DNA of 34,383 bases from JBMNQI01 sp050944055 (GCA_050944055.1 JBMNQI010000019.1:1-34383); one strand, 5' to 3'. Shown: positions 9,289-17,680, numbered from the stretch's first letter. Numbers and translations are program-made. The notes: generated by a model not told the origin, from the letters alone.

Positions 9289-9374
9289 TAAAGCGCGAGG
9301 GTACTATCCCGAGCCGAAACGGTCTTGCGTTAGGTGCGGGATTTTCTGTATTTTCGCCGTATTTTCACCGAAAA

Positions 9375-9449
9375 GGCAAACCGGCCGAAAGGCCGGGACG
9401 CAAAGCTACAGGGTCTTACCGCGCAAGCGGTTGACAGCCAGCTGCCGAA
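9375..9449 (+). ncRNA. class I cyclic-di-GMP riboswitch (GEMM-I), copy 2 of 2
   Basis: Same fold as the first copy, with a closing helix GGCA (9375-9378) pairing with UGCC (9443-9446). The ribosome binding site AAGGAG (9448-9453) starts within two bases of that closing helix, and the ATG is at 9462. Formation or loss of the closing helix could therefore directly affect ribosome access, suggesting translational control. Two aptamers in series could sharpen the dose response or combine transcriptional with translational control. The direction of control (on or off) cannot be read reliably from the sequence. Confidence 0.93.
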
Positions 9450-9461
9450 GGAGATACATTT

Positions 9462-10715
9462 ATGAAAAAGCGAATCTGCTTTCTTTTATGCTTTCTGTTG
9501 GCATTGCAGGTACTCAGCGCAGGCGCGTTGGCCGCGGATACAGCGAGCGTTCTGGAATTCGGAGCCGTGGGAGACGGCTTGACAGACGACACGGTGTCAA
9601 TACAGAAGGCTCTTGATTCCTCCGATAACGTCTGCATACCCGACGGTATCTATCTCATTGACGCCGATAAATCCCTGCAAATCAGGTCCAACCAGAAGCT
9701 TACGATGAGCGAGAACGCGGTCTTGAAGGCTATACCCACGTCAAGCGGAAGGTCGGCGGTAATCAATGTGTCCGGAGCCAGCAGCGTTACAATAACCGGC
9801 GGGCAGATTATCGGGGAGCGCGACGGGCATCTGGGCAATTCCGGCGAGCGGGGAATGGGTATACAGATAGTTTACGGCTCAAAAGACGTCACGATCAGCA
9901 ACGTGAAAATAAGCGGCTGCTGGGGCGACGGCCTCTATATTGGAAGCCCGACGGGGGCGGCGGATACTGCCGTAAGCAATATCACGATAAGAAACGTGGT
10001 TTCGGAAAACAACAGGCGCCAGGGCCTCTCGATTACGAACGCGTCATACGTGACGATTGAAAACAGCGAGTTTCGCAATACAAAAGGAATTGCCCCGGGA
10101 GCCGGCATAGACATAGAGCCCAACCTGGGCCAGGCGGTCGAATACATAAATATCGTCAATACGCGCTGCTCGGGCAACGCAGGCTCCGGAATTCTTCTGG
10201 CGGGCTATAAAGAGACTGTGAGAAACGTTTCGGTGATTGGCTGCGACTGCAGCTATAACGGAAGCAACGGTATCTATGCTTTCAACGCAAGCAACATAAA
10301 CATAAGCGGCGGAAGCTTGGCCGGCAACGAATACGGTTTCCAAATAGAACGGGATGTTTCAAACGTAAATATCTCCGGCATGGACATTTACGGCAATTAC
10401 GGCTACGGCATAGCCATATATGGCAACAGGCAGATAAGAGGCATAGGGAACATAACCATTCAGGATACCAGGGTATTCAATAACTATTATATAGGCGCGA
10501 TTGTCGATAACCGCGATATGAGCGGCTATGTCTCAGACGTCTCGTTTATCGGCTGCAGCTTCTATGACGACCAGGCGAAACGAACCCAGAAGTACGGGCT
10601 TGAGGCGGGAACCGAAGGAATAGTCGATGTAAGGCTTTCAGACGACTGCGTTTTCAGTGGAAATACCTCGGGGCCGTATAAGGGGAAAGTTTCGACCTTC
10701 GTTAAATGTCGCTAG
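9462..10715 (+). CDS. secreted right-handed parallel beta-helix protein (pectate-lyase-3-like), c-di-GMP controlled
   Basis: Secreted protein of 417 aa. Residues 1-25 form a signal peptide (MKKR, hydrophobic core, cleavage near ALA-AD). The mature start, VLEFGAVGDGLTDDTVSIQKAL, is the pectate-lyase-3/GH28-related N-cap common to phage tailspikes, epimerases and polysaccharide lyases. It is followed by many beta-helix turns with repeating NISG/NVTI/NGIYAF patterns and Asn ladders between about residues 90 and 370. Substrate is probably a polysaccharide, plausibly the one made by the upstream operon, but no catalytic residues can be assigned; a lyase, hydrolase, epimerase or purely structural matrix protein are all possible. 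Translation starts at 9462 after AAGGAG and is preceded by two c-di-GMP aptamers; a strong terminator follows. No cell-wall anchor is visible. Confidence 0.85.
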   Translation: MKKRICFLLCFLLALQVLSAGALAADTASVLEFGAVGDGLTDDTVSIQKALDSSDNVCIPDGIYLIDADKSLQIRSNQKLTMSENAVLKAIPTSSGRSAVINVSGASSVTITGGQIIGERDGHLGNSGERGMGIQIVYGSKDVTISNVKISGCWGDGLYIGSPTGAADTAVSNITIRNVVSENNRRQGLSITNASYVTIENSEFRNTKGIAPGAGIDIEPNLGQAVEYINIVNTRCSGNAGSGILLAGYKETVRNVSVIGCDCSYNGSNGIYAFNASNINISGGSLAGNEYGFQIERDVSNVNISGMDIYGNYGYGIAIYGNRQIRGIGNITIQDTRVFNNYYIGAIVDNRDMSGYVSDVSFIGCSFYDDQAKRTQKYGLEAGTEGIVDVRLSDDCVFSGNTSGPYKGKVSTFVKCR

Positions 10716-10730
10716 ACCGCTTCCTGTAAT

Positions 10731-10773
10731 AAGCCCCGGTAAGGCGCTAATCTCGCCTGACCGGGGCTTTTTT
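10731..10773 (+). terminator. intrinsic terminator of the beta-helix gene
   Basis: Stem AAGCCCCGGT / ACCGGGGCTT, with an additional inner AGGCG/CGCCT pairing, followed by a run of T. It lies 16 bases after the beta-helix stop codon. Confidence 0.93.
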
Positions 10774-10933
10774 ATGCCGCCATTGCTTGCTGTCTGTGAA
10801 AAGTTCTGATTATCAAGCACAACGGCTCGTTTATGCCTGCGCCGGCCTCCAGCAGAAAGCGGATGATCTCCTGCACTAATATTTCTGAAACCACGCGTGT
10901 ATCAATTCTTTTATGAATGGAACCATTCTTCAT
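10772..10933 (-). CDS. possible 53-aa small ORF, unrecognised
   Basis: A short frame on the minus strand starts at an ATG at 10933 and ends at 10772, overlapping the beta-helix terminator by two bases. The peptide contains an amphipathic stretch (VVSEILVQEIIRFLLEAGAG), which looks more protein-like than random sequence. On the minus strand a TTGTAA (10967-10962) and TATAAT (10943-10938) with an 18-base spacer lie directly upstream, but there is no ribosome binding site, so a transcript would be nearly leaderless. It could be a remnant of a longer gene or chance. No family is recognised. Confidence 0.2.
   Translation of the reverse strand: MKNGSIHKRIDTRVVSEILVQEIIRFLLEAGAGINEPLCLIIRTFHRQQAMAA
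10915..10928. repeat. perfect 14-bp palindrome, candidate operator upstream of the first OYE gene
   Basis: GAATGG-AA-CCATTC reads the same on both strands and lies 70 bases before the OYE gene start, next to a minus-strand promoter-like sequence. It would fit a dimeric repressor or activator site. It is not a typical LysR T-N11-A box with long arms, and no second copy was noticed near the other two OYE genes. Confidence 0.4.
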
Positions 10934-10998
10934 TACGATTATACAAATTTAAAACTGTTTGTTACAATGGTAATCAGAATAATAATGGAGGTAACCAA

Positions 10999-12963
10999 AT
11001 GAACAAATACCCTCATCTCTTTTCACCTATACAGATTGGCACGCTTACGCTGCGTAACCGCATAGCGCTTGCGCCGATGTCGTTTACCGTCCAGAACTTT
11101 GACCGCGGATTCTGCAAAGAGAATATCATGATGGTCGAGAGCATTGCCAAGGGCGGCGCGGCGCTTATAACGCTGGGTGAGACGGTTGTCGGCCTTAAAA
11201 CTGGCAAAACACACGACGATATGATAATGCTTGGAGAAAAGGGTATTGAGCGCAGCCTTTTTCTGATTGCCGAGGCCTGTCATCGCCATGGTGCGGCCAT
11301 CTCTATTGAGATAAGTCACGGAGGATTATTCTCGCCTCCTCATATGAATAACGGAAAGCTCCCGTATGCGCCCAGCTCATTTAAGAACGACTATGGATTC
11401 AACCGAGGCAATACGGAAGAAGTTATACCGATGACGGTCGATATGATGAATGAGGTGGCAGACAGCTTCGCCGACGGCGTGGAGAAGCTTAAGGCCGCGG
11501 GCTTCGATATGGCACAGGTACATATGGGCCATGGTTGGCTGCTGCATCAATTCCTCTCCCCGATATTTAACCGCCGCAACGATGAGTACGGCGGCAGCCT
11601 TGAAAACCGAATGCGTTTCCCGCTCATGGTAATAGACCGCATCCGCGAACGTGTCGGCCGCAGTTTTCCGCTTGATGTACGGATTTCAGGATCAGAGGTG
11701 CTCGAAGGCGGGCTCGATATCGCGGAAGTCGTTCAGATAGCTAAGTACCTTGAAGACAAGGTGGATTTGATTAGCGTGTCCTGCGGTGGCGTTTTCCACG
11801 ACAGGCTTGCTGAACGCATGTCGCCGTCAATATTTATGCCTCGGGGCATAAACGTCTATCTCGCGGAGGAGGTCAAGAAGAACTTAAAAATCCCCGTCTC
11901 CACTGTCGGAGCTCTGGCCGACCCCGAAATGATGGAGGAGATTATCGCCTCCGGCCGCGCGGACGTCTGCAATATGGCCCGCGCTTTGATGGCCGACCCT
12001 GAGCTTCCGATAAAGGCAAAGGCGGGCCGTGACGAGGATATACGCCACTGCCTGCGCTGCTCCGTATGCCAGCACAGCATTTCCCGCTCTCCGGAACGCC
12101 TCGCGCGATGCGCAATCAACCCAATGCTTGGGCATGAGGATATGCACATTGACCCCAAAATTCCCGCCCACATAAGCCGCAATTTAGTTATCATCGGCGG
12201 GGGTCCTGCCGGCATGGAGGCGGCGCTGACGGCTTCCTCCCGCGGCCATAAGGTAACGCTGTTTGAAAAGAATGACCACCTGGGCGGCGCGCTTAATTTC
12301 AGCGAATACGTCCCGTTTAAAAGCGATGTAAAAATATATAAGGACCGCCAGGCCAATAAGGTTCTTAATGACCCTAATATAAAGTTTCTCCTGGGGACCG
12401 AGGCTACTGCCGAGGCTGTCGCCGCTCTTAACCCCGACGCAGTATTCGCCGCAATTGGCGCCACGCCTATTATCCCTTCAATCCCGGGAATTAACGGCGA
12501 AAATGTCATGATCGGGGCAAACATATACGGCCACGAAAATGAAATTGGCGAGAGTGTCGCAATCATAGGCGGCGGGCTCATTGGCTGCGAGACTGCAGTT
12601 TACCTTGCTGATCTCGGCAGGAAGGTCACAGTTGTCGAAATGATGGGAAAAATTGCTCCGGACGCCTCCCAGGCCCACCACAACGCGCTAAGCCATCAGA
12701 TAAGTCTCAAGGCGGACGCTCTGCACTTAAATACCGTCTGCAAAGAGATCACTCCCGAGGGTTTAGTTTGCGAGAAGGACGGAAACAGATTCGAAGTTAA
12801 GGCCGATACTGTGATCGTAGCAGTCGGCATGAAGGCGCTTACAGCCAAAGCCCTTAGTTTTGAAGGCGACGTTTCATTCTTCCGCCTGATTGGAGACTGC
12901 CGCAAACCCGGCAAAATACTTACCGCCACGCAAGAGGGCTTTTTCGCCGCTTTGGATTTATAG
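10999..12963 (+). CDS. Old Yellow Enzyme/2,4-dienoyl-CoA reductase-type FMN, FAD and Fe-S oxidoreductase (paralogue A)
   Basis: Probable NAD(P)H-dependent ene-type reductase of 654 aa with the three-part layout of FadH/BaiCD-like enzymes. It has an FMN TIM barrel (about 5-340), an iron-sulfur segment, an FAD Rossmann fold (GGGPAGMEAA, about 400) and an NAD(P)H Rossmann insert (GGGLIGCE, about 522). Barrel residues His175 and His178 fit the substrate-anion pair of OYEs; the usual following Tyr is Trp180. Cluster cysteines 351, 354, 357 and 371 have C-x2-C-x2-C-x13-C spacing, unlike the usual C-x2-C-x3-C-x11-C. The ATG at 10999 is preceded by GGAGG and opens with the same residues as paralogue B; a longer frame from 10897 lacks such support. 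An extended -10 (TGTTACAAT, 10960-10968) may be its promoter. Substrate unknown. Confidence 0.9.
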   Translation: MNKYPHLFSPIQIGTLTLRNRIALAPMSFTVQNFDRGFCKENIMMVESIAKGGAALITLGETVVGLKTGKTHDDMIMLGEKGIERSLFLIAEACHRHGAAISIEISHGGLFSPPHMNNGKLPYAPSSFKNDYGFNRGNTEEVIPMTVDMMNEVADSFADGVEKLKAAGFDMAQVHMGHGWLLHQFLSPIFNRRNDEYGGSLENRMRFPLMVIDRIRERVGRSFPLDVRISGSEVLEGGLDIAEVVQIAKYLEDKVDLISVSCGGVFHDRLAERMSPSIFMPRGINVYLAEEVKKNLKIPVSTVGALADPEMMEEIIASGRADVCNMARALMADPELPIKAKAGRDEDIRHCLRCSVCQHSISRSPERLARCAINPMLGHEDMHIDPKIPAHISRNLVIIGGGPAGMEAALTASSRGHKVTLFEKNDHLGGALNFSEYVPFKSDVKIYKDRQANKVLNDPNIKFLLGTEATAEAVAALNPDAVFAAIGATPIIPSIPGINGENVMIGANIYGHENEIGESVAIIGGGLIGCETAVYLADLGRKVTVVEMMGKIAPDASQAHHNALSHQISLKADALHLNTVCKEITPEGLVCEKDGNRFEVKADTVIVAVGMKALTAKALSFEGDVSFFRLIGDCRKPGKILTATQEGFFAALDL

Positions 12964-13020
12964 GGCATGGCCGTACTTAAATGAAAAAAGATTTTAGCAG
13001 GATTGTTAAACATCTTGGAT

Positions 13021-13175
13021 AGTCCGGACGCAAGAACTACCGGCGGCTAAGAGTAGCGATTGCCTGAACTTTATAACTTGAGTTACCTTATACTTGCAGG
13101 GATAGGCACTTCGGGTGAAATGTTGTGAGAAAAAGCCATTTAACCGATATGCTCTATCCCTGCGCCTTTTCTTCT
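13021..13175 (+). other. structured intergenic region with long inverted repeat, unexplained
   Basis: The 295 bases between the OYE and LysR genes hold no convincing ORF but several pairing elements. CCGG pairs CCGG around 13024-13042. A GCTA-AGAG-TAGC hairpin lies near 13046-13057. A 10-base inverted repeat GCAGGGATAG (13096-13105) / CTATCCCTGC (13154-13163) extends by GCA/TGC across one bulged T and encloses about 40 bases. A T-rich stretch (CCTTTTCTTCT) follows, so the last element could act as a terminator after the OYE gene. It could also be a leader RNA or the end of a lost insertion element. No known riboswitch consensus was matched. Confidence 0.4.
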
Positions 13176-13258
13176 ATTGTACAAGATGAATCGCCGTCCG
13201 CGCTGATTGAATTTTCTAGCATTTTGTCATAATATAATGTATAATAAGGAGGCAGGAG

Positions 13259-14179
13259 GTGGGTAATTTGGACATAAGACTGCTTTCTCATTTTTTGGTG
13301 GTCGCAAAGTACAAGAACATCACACGCGCGGCCGAGGCACTGTATCTCACCCAGCCCACCCTGTCAAAGCAAATCACAACTCTTGAAGAGCAATTAGGCG
13401 TCAAGCTGTTGGAGCGCAATAATCGCTTTGTTGAACTTACAGAGGCGGGCCTGGTCCTGTACGATTCGGGGACGCAGCTTATGCAGCAGATCGAGGAAAT
13501 TGAATCCAAGGCCCGCGTAACTGCCGCCGGGCGCGGCCGCAGCCTTATCATTTTTTCTGAAAACCTGGACAACAACAAGATTGTGGATGTGTTCCGAAAA
13601 TTCAAGGTGGAAAACCCGTGGCTTGAGGTCAGTCTGCGTCATACGCAGTTTGAAAATATTATGGAGGAGCTAAACGCGTCAAGTATCGACGCGGCTTTTA
13701 TACGTTCCTTCGAGGCCGAGAATCTTCAGCATTATTCGCGTTACCATGTATACCGTGTTTACAAGACCAGGATGATAGTTGCAATGAGCAAGAACCACAA
13801 GTTCGCTCACCGCAGCTCAATTCGGCTCAATGAGCTTAATGGAGAAAGGCTCGTTTACAAGGACCACCTCAAACATATTAACAGCAGCTTCTGGAAAAGC
13901 CTCATCGGACGTTCCGGCACTGTGCCGCTGGAAACGCTTCCATCAACTAACGACGATATGGTCTTTTCCATACAGGTCGGAGACTGTATATCATTTGTGG
14001 ACAAGTATGCCGCAAAACATTTTTCTGAGTTCACAGGATGTGTGCTAGTCGATATTGAGGACGATGATACGGAGTTCTATATTTATCTCCTCGCCGAAAA
14101 GCAGAATTATAATTCCGCGCTGACACGTTTTATCAAAGCGATAACGGAGGCCTTCCCCGAGGCGACGCAGCTTCAATAA
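13259..14179 (+). CDS. LysR-type transcriptional regulator
   Basis: Regulator of 306 aa. Residues about 4-62 form the LysR winged helix-turn-helix (LLSHFLVVAKYKNITRAAEAL followed by TQPTLSKQITTLEEQLG). The C-terminal two-thirds is the periplasmic-binding-protein-like effector domain. The start is set at GTG 13259, six bases after AAGGAGG; a TTG at 13268 with its own AGGAGG is a close alternative. A TATAAT-like -10 lies at 13233-13238. It lies downstream of one OYE gene and convergent to the orphan binding lipoprotein, so it probably regulates one or more neighbouring OYE genes in response to a small molecule. Target sites cannot be assigned. Confidence 0.92.
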   Translation: MGNLDIRLLSHFLVVAKYKNITRAAEALYLTQPTLSKQITTLEEQLGVKLLERNNRFVELTEAGLVLYDSGTQLMQQIEEIESKARVTAAGRGRSLIIFSENLDNNKIVDVFRKFKVENPWLEVSLRHTQFENIMEELNASSIDAAFIRSFEAENLQHYSRYHVYRVYKTRMIVAMSKNHKFAHRSSIRLNELNGERLVYKDHLKHINSSFWKSLIGRSGTVPLETLPSTNDDMVFSIQVGDCISFVDKYAAKHFSEFTGCVLVDIEDDDTEFYIYLLAEKQNYNSALTRFIKAITEAFPEATQLQ

Positions 14180-14263
14180 TTCGTATTGAGGCGAGAAGCG
14201 GCCGCGACGTTTTATTAAATGAGAATATTCGTACTGTGTTGGAGACTTATCTCCGTCAGGCAT

Positions 14264-14298
14264 AAATTGAAGGAGGGCTTTTCCGCCCTCCTTTAATT
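14264..14298. terminator. bidirectional terminator between LysR and the binding lipoprotein
   Basis: Near-perfect stem GAAGGAGGGC / GCCCTCCTTT with a five- to six-base TTTTCC loop. AAATT/AATTT arms outside it supply T-rich tails in both directions. It lies between two convergent genes. Confidence 0.88.
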
Positions 14299-14345
14299 TA
14301 TGCGTTTTCCTTGCTTTACACTAAGAAGAAAACCTTTATGTATTT

Positions 14346-15518
14346 TCAAAAGCCCTTGACGAGGCGGAGAGTGTCGTAGACAAAATGCATAGGCTTGGCA
14401 TCAAAGAAGAGCAGATCGGTGATAAGCTTAAACTCTGCGTCCCAAAGGTTTTCGCATTCATAGCCGACTGTTCCCCTGGCGACGCTGTTACCATCGGATT
14501 TCGCCTCGTTGATCAGGTCGACAAGCGTAGCGTCTTCGGTGCAGGAAAAGACTCCAAACTTAGTCAGATCAAATTGCGGTTGCGCGATGATATAGTTGTT
14601 TGCCCCGATAGCCTGTCCGGGAGCGAAAGTCAGGAACACGCGGATATCAGGGTCGGTTGTCATTGCCTCCTCAGCTGCGGTATACGCAGCGTCAATGCTC
14701 AGACGTTCAATGACGTAAAAGGTAATCTTGGCTTTTTTATTGGCCTCGATGCCCTCGCGTATACTGTTGGTGCGCAGAGTGACGTCGTCATTGCGTTCAT
14801 TGCCAAGCAGCGCGCAGTGGACTTCGCCCTCGCCGGCATCCGGATAGACCAGATCTATCCATTCGCTGGCCATTTGACCGCACTTGTTGCCCAGGTCCTT
14901 CTGGTCAAACGCATAAACGCCCGCGGCTTCGAACTTGGGGACCTGCCCCCAGAAACCAATGTAGGTGCCGCTATCCATCGCTTTCTTTGCGACGTCCTCA
15001 AACGAGGCGATGCTGCCGACGACACACTGAATATATGCGGCGCCCATAGTAACAAAGTTTTCAATCTGTCCTATTTCAACATTGGCGTCCTGAGAAGCGT
15101 CGCTGGTTCCCGTAATGAACCCGAGCGCTTCGATCGCGCTGCATAGTCCGTTGACGCGGCGCGTGACATCGTCTGCGCTAAACTCGTTAAGGCAGTAGGC
15201 AAAGAGGACTTCGCGTCCAGCAGCCAGCTTCTCCGCGACAAGCTCCCTGGGCTTGGCGGCGTCTAGGTCGGCTTCCGTTTTGTCATTATATGTCTTTGTG
15301 CCGTCGGGAGCGGTAACGATCTCAACCTCCAGCAGATCGCCTATTTTATATATCTCGGATTTGCTTGCCGGCTCCGGCGATTGACTGTTTGTTTCGGCTG
15401 GGGTCGGCTCCGGCGTGCCGGTTGCAGTTTCGGCAGGAGCGCTTTTCTTGCAGGAGACAAGAGAGAAAACAGTGATTATCATAATCACGGCCATTAGGAT
15501 TGACAATGCTCTTTTCAT
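14346..15518 (-). CDS. orphan substrate-binding lipoprotein, sugar-type periplasmic-binding fold
   Basis: Secreted lipoprotein of 390 aa. Residues 1-23 form a lipoprotein signal peptide ending in the lipobox SLVSC (Cys23). A Pro/Thr/Glu-rich linker follows (about 27-55). The rest resembles type I periplasmic-binding proteins such as the Peripla_BP_4 group (ALLGNERNDDVTLRTNSIREGI; VFLTFAPGQAIGANNYI). No ABC transporter permease or ATPase is present nearby, so it may feed a distant transporter or act as a ligand sensor. It is divergent from the second OYE gene, sharing a 203-base intergenic region, and is preceded by AAGGAGGA before ATG. Its position among OYE genes suggests that its ligand relates to their substrate, but this is inference. 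Confidence 0.8.
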   Translation of the reverse strand: MKRALSILMAVIMIITVFSLVSCKKSAPAETATGTPEPTPAETNSQSPEPASKSEIYKIGDLLEVEIVTAPDGTKTYNDKTEADLDAAKPRELVAEKLAAGREVLFAYCLNEFSADDVTRRVNGLCSAIEALGFITGTSDASQDANVEIGQIENFVTMGAAYIQCVVGSIASFEDVAKKAMDSGTYIGFWGQVPKFEAAGVYAFDQKDLGNKCGQMASEWIDLVYPDAGEGEVHCALLGNERNDDVTLRTNSIREGIEANKKAKITFYVIERLSIDAAYTAAEEAMTTDPDIRVFLTFAPGQAIGANNYIIAQPQFDLTKFGVFSCTEDATLVDLINEAKSDGNSVARGTVGYECENLWDAEFKLITDLLFFDAKPMHFVYDTLRLVKGF

Positions 15519-15660
15519 TTTGTCCTCCTTGTTATAATCTTACTGGTGTTTTATACAACAGCGTTTTCTATATGGTATCTTATAATCTTTACTTTTGTTT
15601 GTACACTTCAAAACAGCGATAGTATCATTCGTGAAAAGAATCATTAATATATAAAAAAAG

Positions 15661-15689
15661 TTACAACTCTTTTGCTTTTATGCTATAAT
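15661..15689 (+). promoter_or_regulatory. sigma-A type promoter of the second OYE gene
   Basis: TTACAA (15661-15666) and TATAAT (15684-15689) have a 17-base spacer, with the start codon 33 bases downstream. The remaining A/T-rich part of the 203-base divergent region (15519-15660) shows no clear promoter for the opposite gene. Confidence 0.78.
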
Positions 15690-15721
15690 GAACCTAGATT
15701 TTTCAGAAAGGCGGAAAAATA

Positions 15722-17680
15722 ATGAGCTGCTATCCCCATATGTTATCCCCCTTGACCATTAAGCGGACAACATTTAAAAACCGTGTGCTCGCTGCCCCGA
15801 CGACGACAAGCCGCATCGTTGACCACGGGTACCCGACGCCTGAGGGAATTGACGTCTACGAGACGCGGGCACGCGGAGGTTTTGCTCAGGTAACGGTTAC
15901 CGAAAGCTTTGTGGACAACGAGTTCGCCGCGCGCCACGAGCACGGGCTTAATATATACTCGAAGAACATGTCCACAATGCATGCCGAATCCATTCTTACG
16001 CTGACGGAAGCTATACGCGCTCACGGCGCCGTGGCGTCGATCCAGCTTAATCACGTCGGCGCGGTGAACCACCCGGACACCTGCATAGATCATCGCAACC
16101 CGATAGGGCCCTCGGCTTTTGTGCGACCGGACGGCGTCCAGGTGGACGAGATGGACGAAGAGATGATGCGCCGAGTCGCGGACAACTACGCCGAAACCGC
16201 GTGGAACTGCAAGGCGCTCGGCTTCGATATGGTTATGCTGCACGGCGGCCACGGTTGGCTGCTCAGCCAGTTTATATCGCCTCTGTCCAACCATCGTACG
16301 GACGAATACGGCGGCTCTATTGAAAACCGCGCGAAATTCCCCATTATGGTAATCGACCGCATACGCGAGGTTTGCGGGCCCGACTTTCTTATAGAGTACC
16401 GCGTATCGGGCGATGAGCGGGTCCCCGGCGGCATGGGAATCGAGGAGACGGCCGAATTCTGCAGGCTGATTGACAAGAAGGTTGACATAATTCATGTAAC
16501 GGCCGGCATCTACCACCAGCATGTCGAGACGAAGGCCTTTTCCTCAATGTTCGACCCCCACGGCTGCAATCTGGATTTGGCCGCCGCTATCAAGGCGGTG
16601 GTGAGCGTTCCTGTCGTGGCCGTCGGCGGTTTCAACCACCCGCAGCAGATCGAGGACGCCATAGCGTCCGGCAAGTGTGATTTTGTGGCCCTGGGAAGGC
16701 AGCAGTTTGCCGACCCCGAGTTTGTAAATAAGACGATCGAAGGCCGCGTTGATGAAATCGCGCCCTGTCTGCGCTGCTCATGCTTCAACCCGCTGGCTTC
16801 CAATCCCGGGGAGAGGCCTGTGCCGACCCTGTGGCACTGCGCGGTAAACCCGTGGGCAAGCAGGGAGCTGCGCTGGAGAAACGCACCTAAGCCCCGCGCG
16901 CGCCGGCGCGTGCTTGTCGTGGGCGGCGGAGTATCTGGAATGTACGCGGCTCTTACGGCGGCCGAGAGAGGCCATGAGGTTATACTGGCCGAAAAGAGCG
17001 GCAGGCTCGGCGGCCTTCTCTGGTTCACCGACGTGGATGAGCATAAGGAATCGCTCCGCCGTTTCCGCGACAGCCTTGAGGCTCGCTGCAGGCATAACGG
17101 CGTTGATATAAGGCTGGGCTGTGAGGTAACAAAGGAGATAATAGAGGCGATTTCCCCCGACGCGGTTATCTGCGCCGTAGGCTCAAGACCGGCCGTACCT
17201 CCCATAAAGGGCATTGAAAAGGCCCTCCACGCGCTGGACGCTTACGCCGACCTTCGCAAAGTCGGCAAAAAGATTGTCATGATAGGCGGCGGGCTTATAG
17301 GCTGCGAGACCGGCTACTTCTTCGCCGACAACGGCCACAGCGTCCATATACTCGAAATGCGCGACGACCTGGCAATAGACGCGAACGATTCGCACCGCCG
17401 CGCGCTTCTTCCCAGGATGAAAAAGACAATGACCTGGGACTGCTCCGTCACGGTGGCCGAGGTCACGGACACGGGCGTTAAATTCCTGCGTGACGGCAAG
17501 GAATGCTTTGCCGAGGCCGACACAGTCATATACGCAACCGGCATGCGCTCCAACCAGGAGATTGTGGAGGCGCTGCGCGGCATCGTGCCCAAGTTCGTCG
17601 TAACGGGCGATGCTAAACAGTCAAGGCAGGTATCGCAGGCCACATACGAGGGCTTCTGCGCGGCGATGGACATAATCTGA
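15722..17680 (+). CDS. Old Yellow Enzyme/2,4-dienoyl-CoA reductase-type oxidoreductase (divergent member)
   Basis: Protein of 652 aa with the same three-part architecture as the other two OYEs in the window but clearly more distant. It has an FMN barrel with HGGHGWLLSQFISP (His174, His177, Trp179), an iron-sulfur segment, a GGGVSGMYAA FAD fold at about 399 and a GGGLIGCETG pyridine nucleotide fold near 522. The cluster cysteines are 349, 352, 354 and 373, giving C-x2-C-x-C-x18-C, a spacing different from the other two and from the usual family pattern. Trp replaces the usual Tyr after the His pair in all three. The start at 15722 follows AAAGGCGG and is backed by a good promoter; a terminator follows. 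Likely reduces an activated C=C bond or a related substrate; the identity is unknown. Confidence 0.88.
   Translation: MSCYPHMLSPLTIKRTTFKNRVLAAPTTTSRIVDHGYPTPEGIDVYETRARGGFAQVTVTESFVDNEFAARHEHGLNIYSKNMSTMHAESILTLTEAIRAHGAVASIQLNHVGAVNHPDTCIDHRNPIGPSAFVRPDGVQVDEMDEEMMRRVADNYAETAWNCKALGFDMVMLHGGHGWLLSQFISPLSNHRTDEYGGSIENRAKFPIMVIDRIREVCGPDFLIEYRVSGDERVPGGMGIEETAEFCRLIDKKVDIIHVTAGIYHQHVETKAFSSMFDPHGCNLDLAAAIKAVVSVPVVAVGGFNHPQQIEDAIASGKCDFVALGRQQFADPEFVNKTIEGRVDEIAPCLRCSCFNPLASNPGERPVPTLWHCAVNPWASRELRWRNAPKPRARRRVLVVGGGVSGMYAALTAAERGHEVILAEKSGRLGGLLWFTDVDEHKESLRRFRDSLEARCRHNGVDIRLGCEVTKEIIEAISPDAVICAVGSRPAVPPIKGIEKALHALDAYADLRKVGKKIVMIGGGLIGCETGYFFADNGHSVHILEMRDDLAIDANDSHRRALLPRMKKTMTWDCSVTVAEVTDTGVKFLRDGKECFAEADTVIYATGMRSNQEIVEALRGIVPKFVVTGDAKQSRQVSQATYEGFCAAMDII

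Noticed and set aside
9135..9461. CRISPR-like array because of repeated units
   Set aside because: Only two copies of a 74-nt unit with riboswitch structure; there is no spacer regularity or cas gene.
9155..9616. Open frame of 153 aa across the riboswitch region
   Set aside because: It translates the repeated aptamers (giving a repeated peptide) and runs into the beta-helix gene in another frame; the RNA explanation is far stronger.
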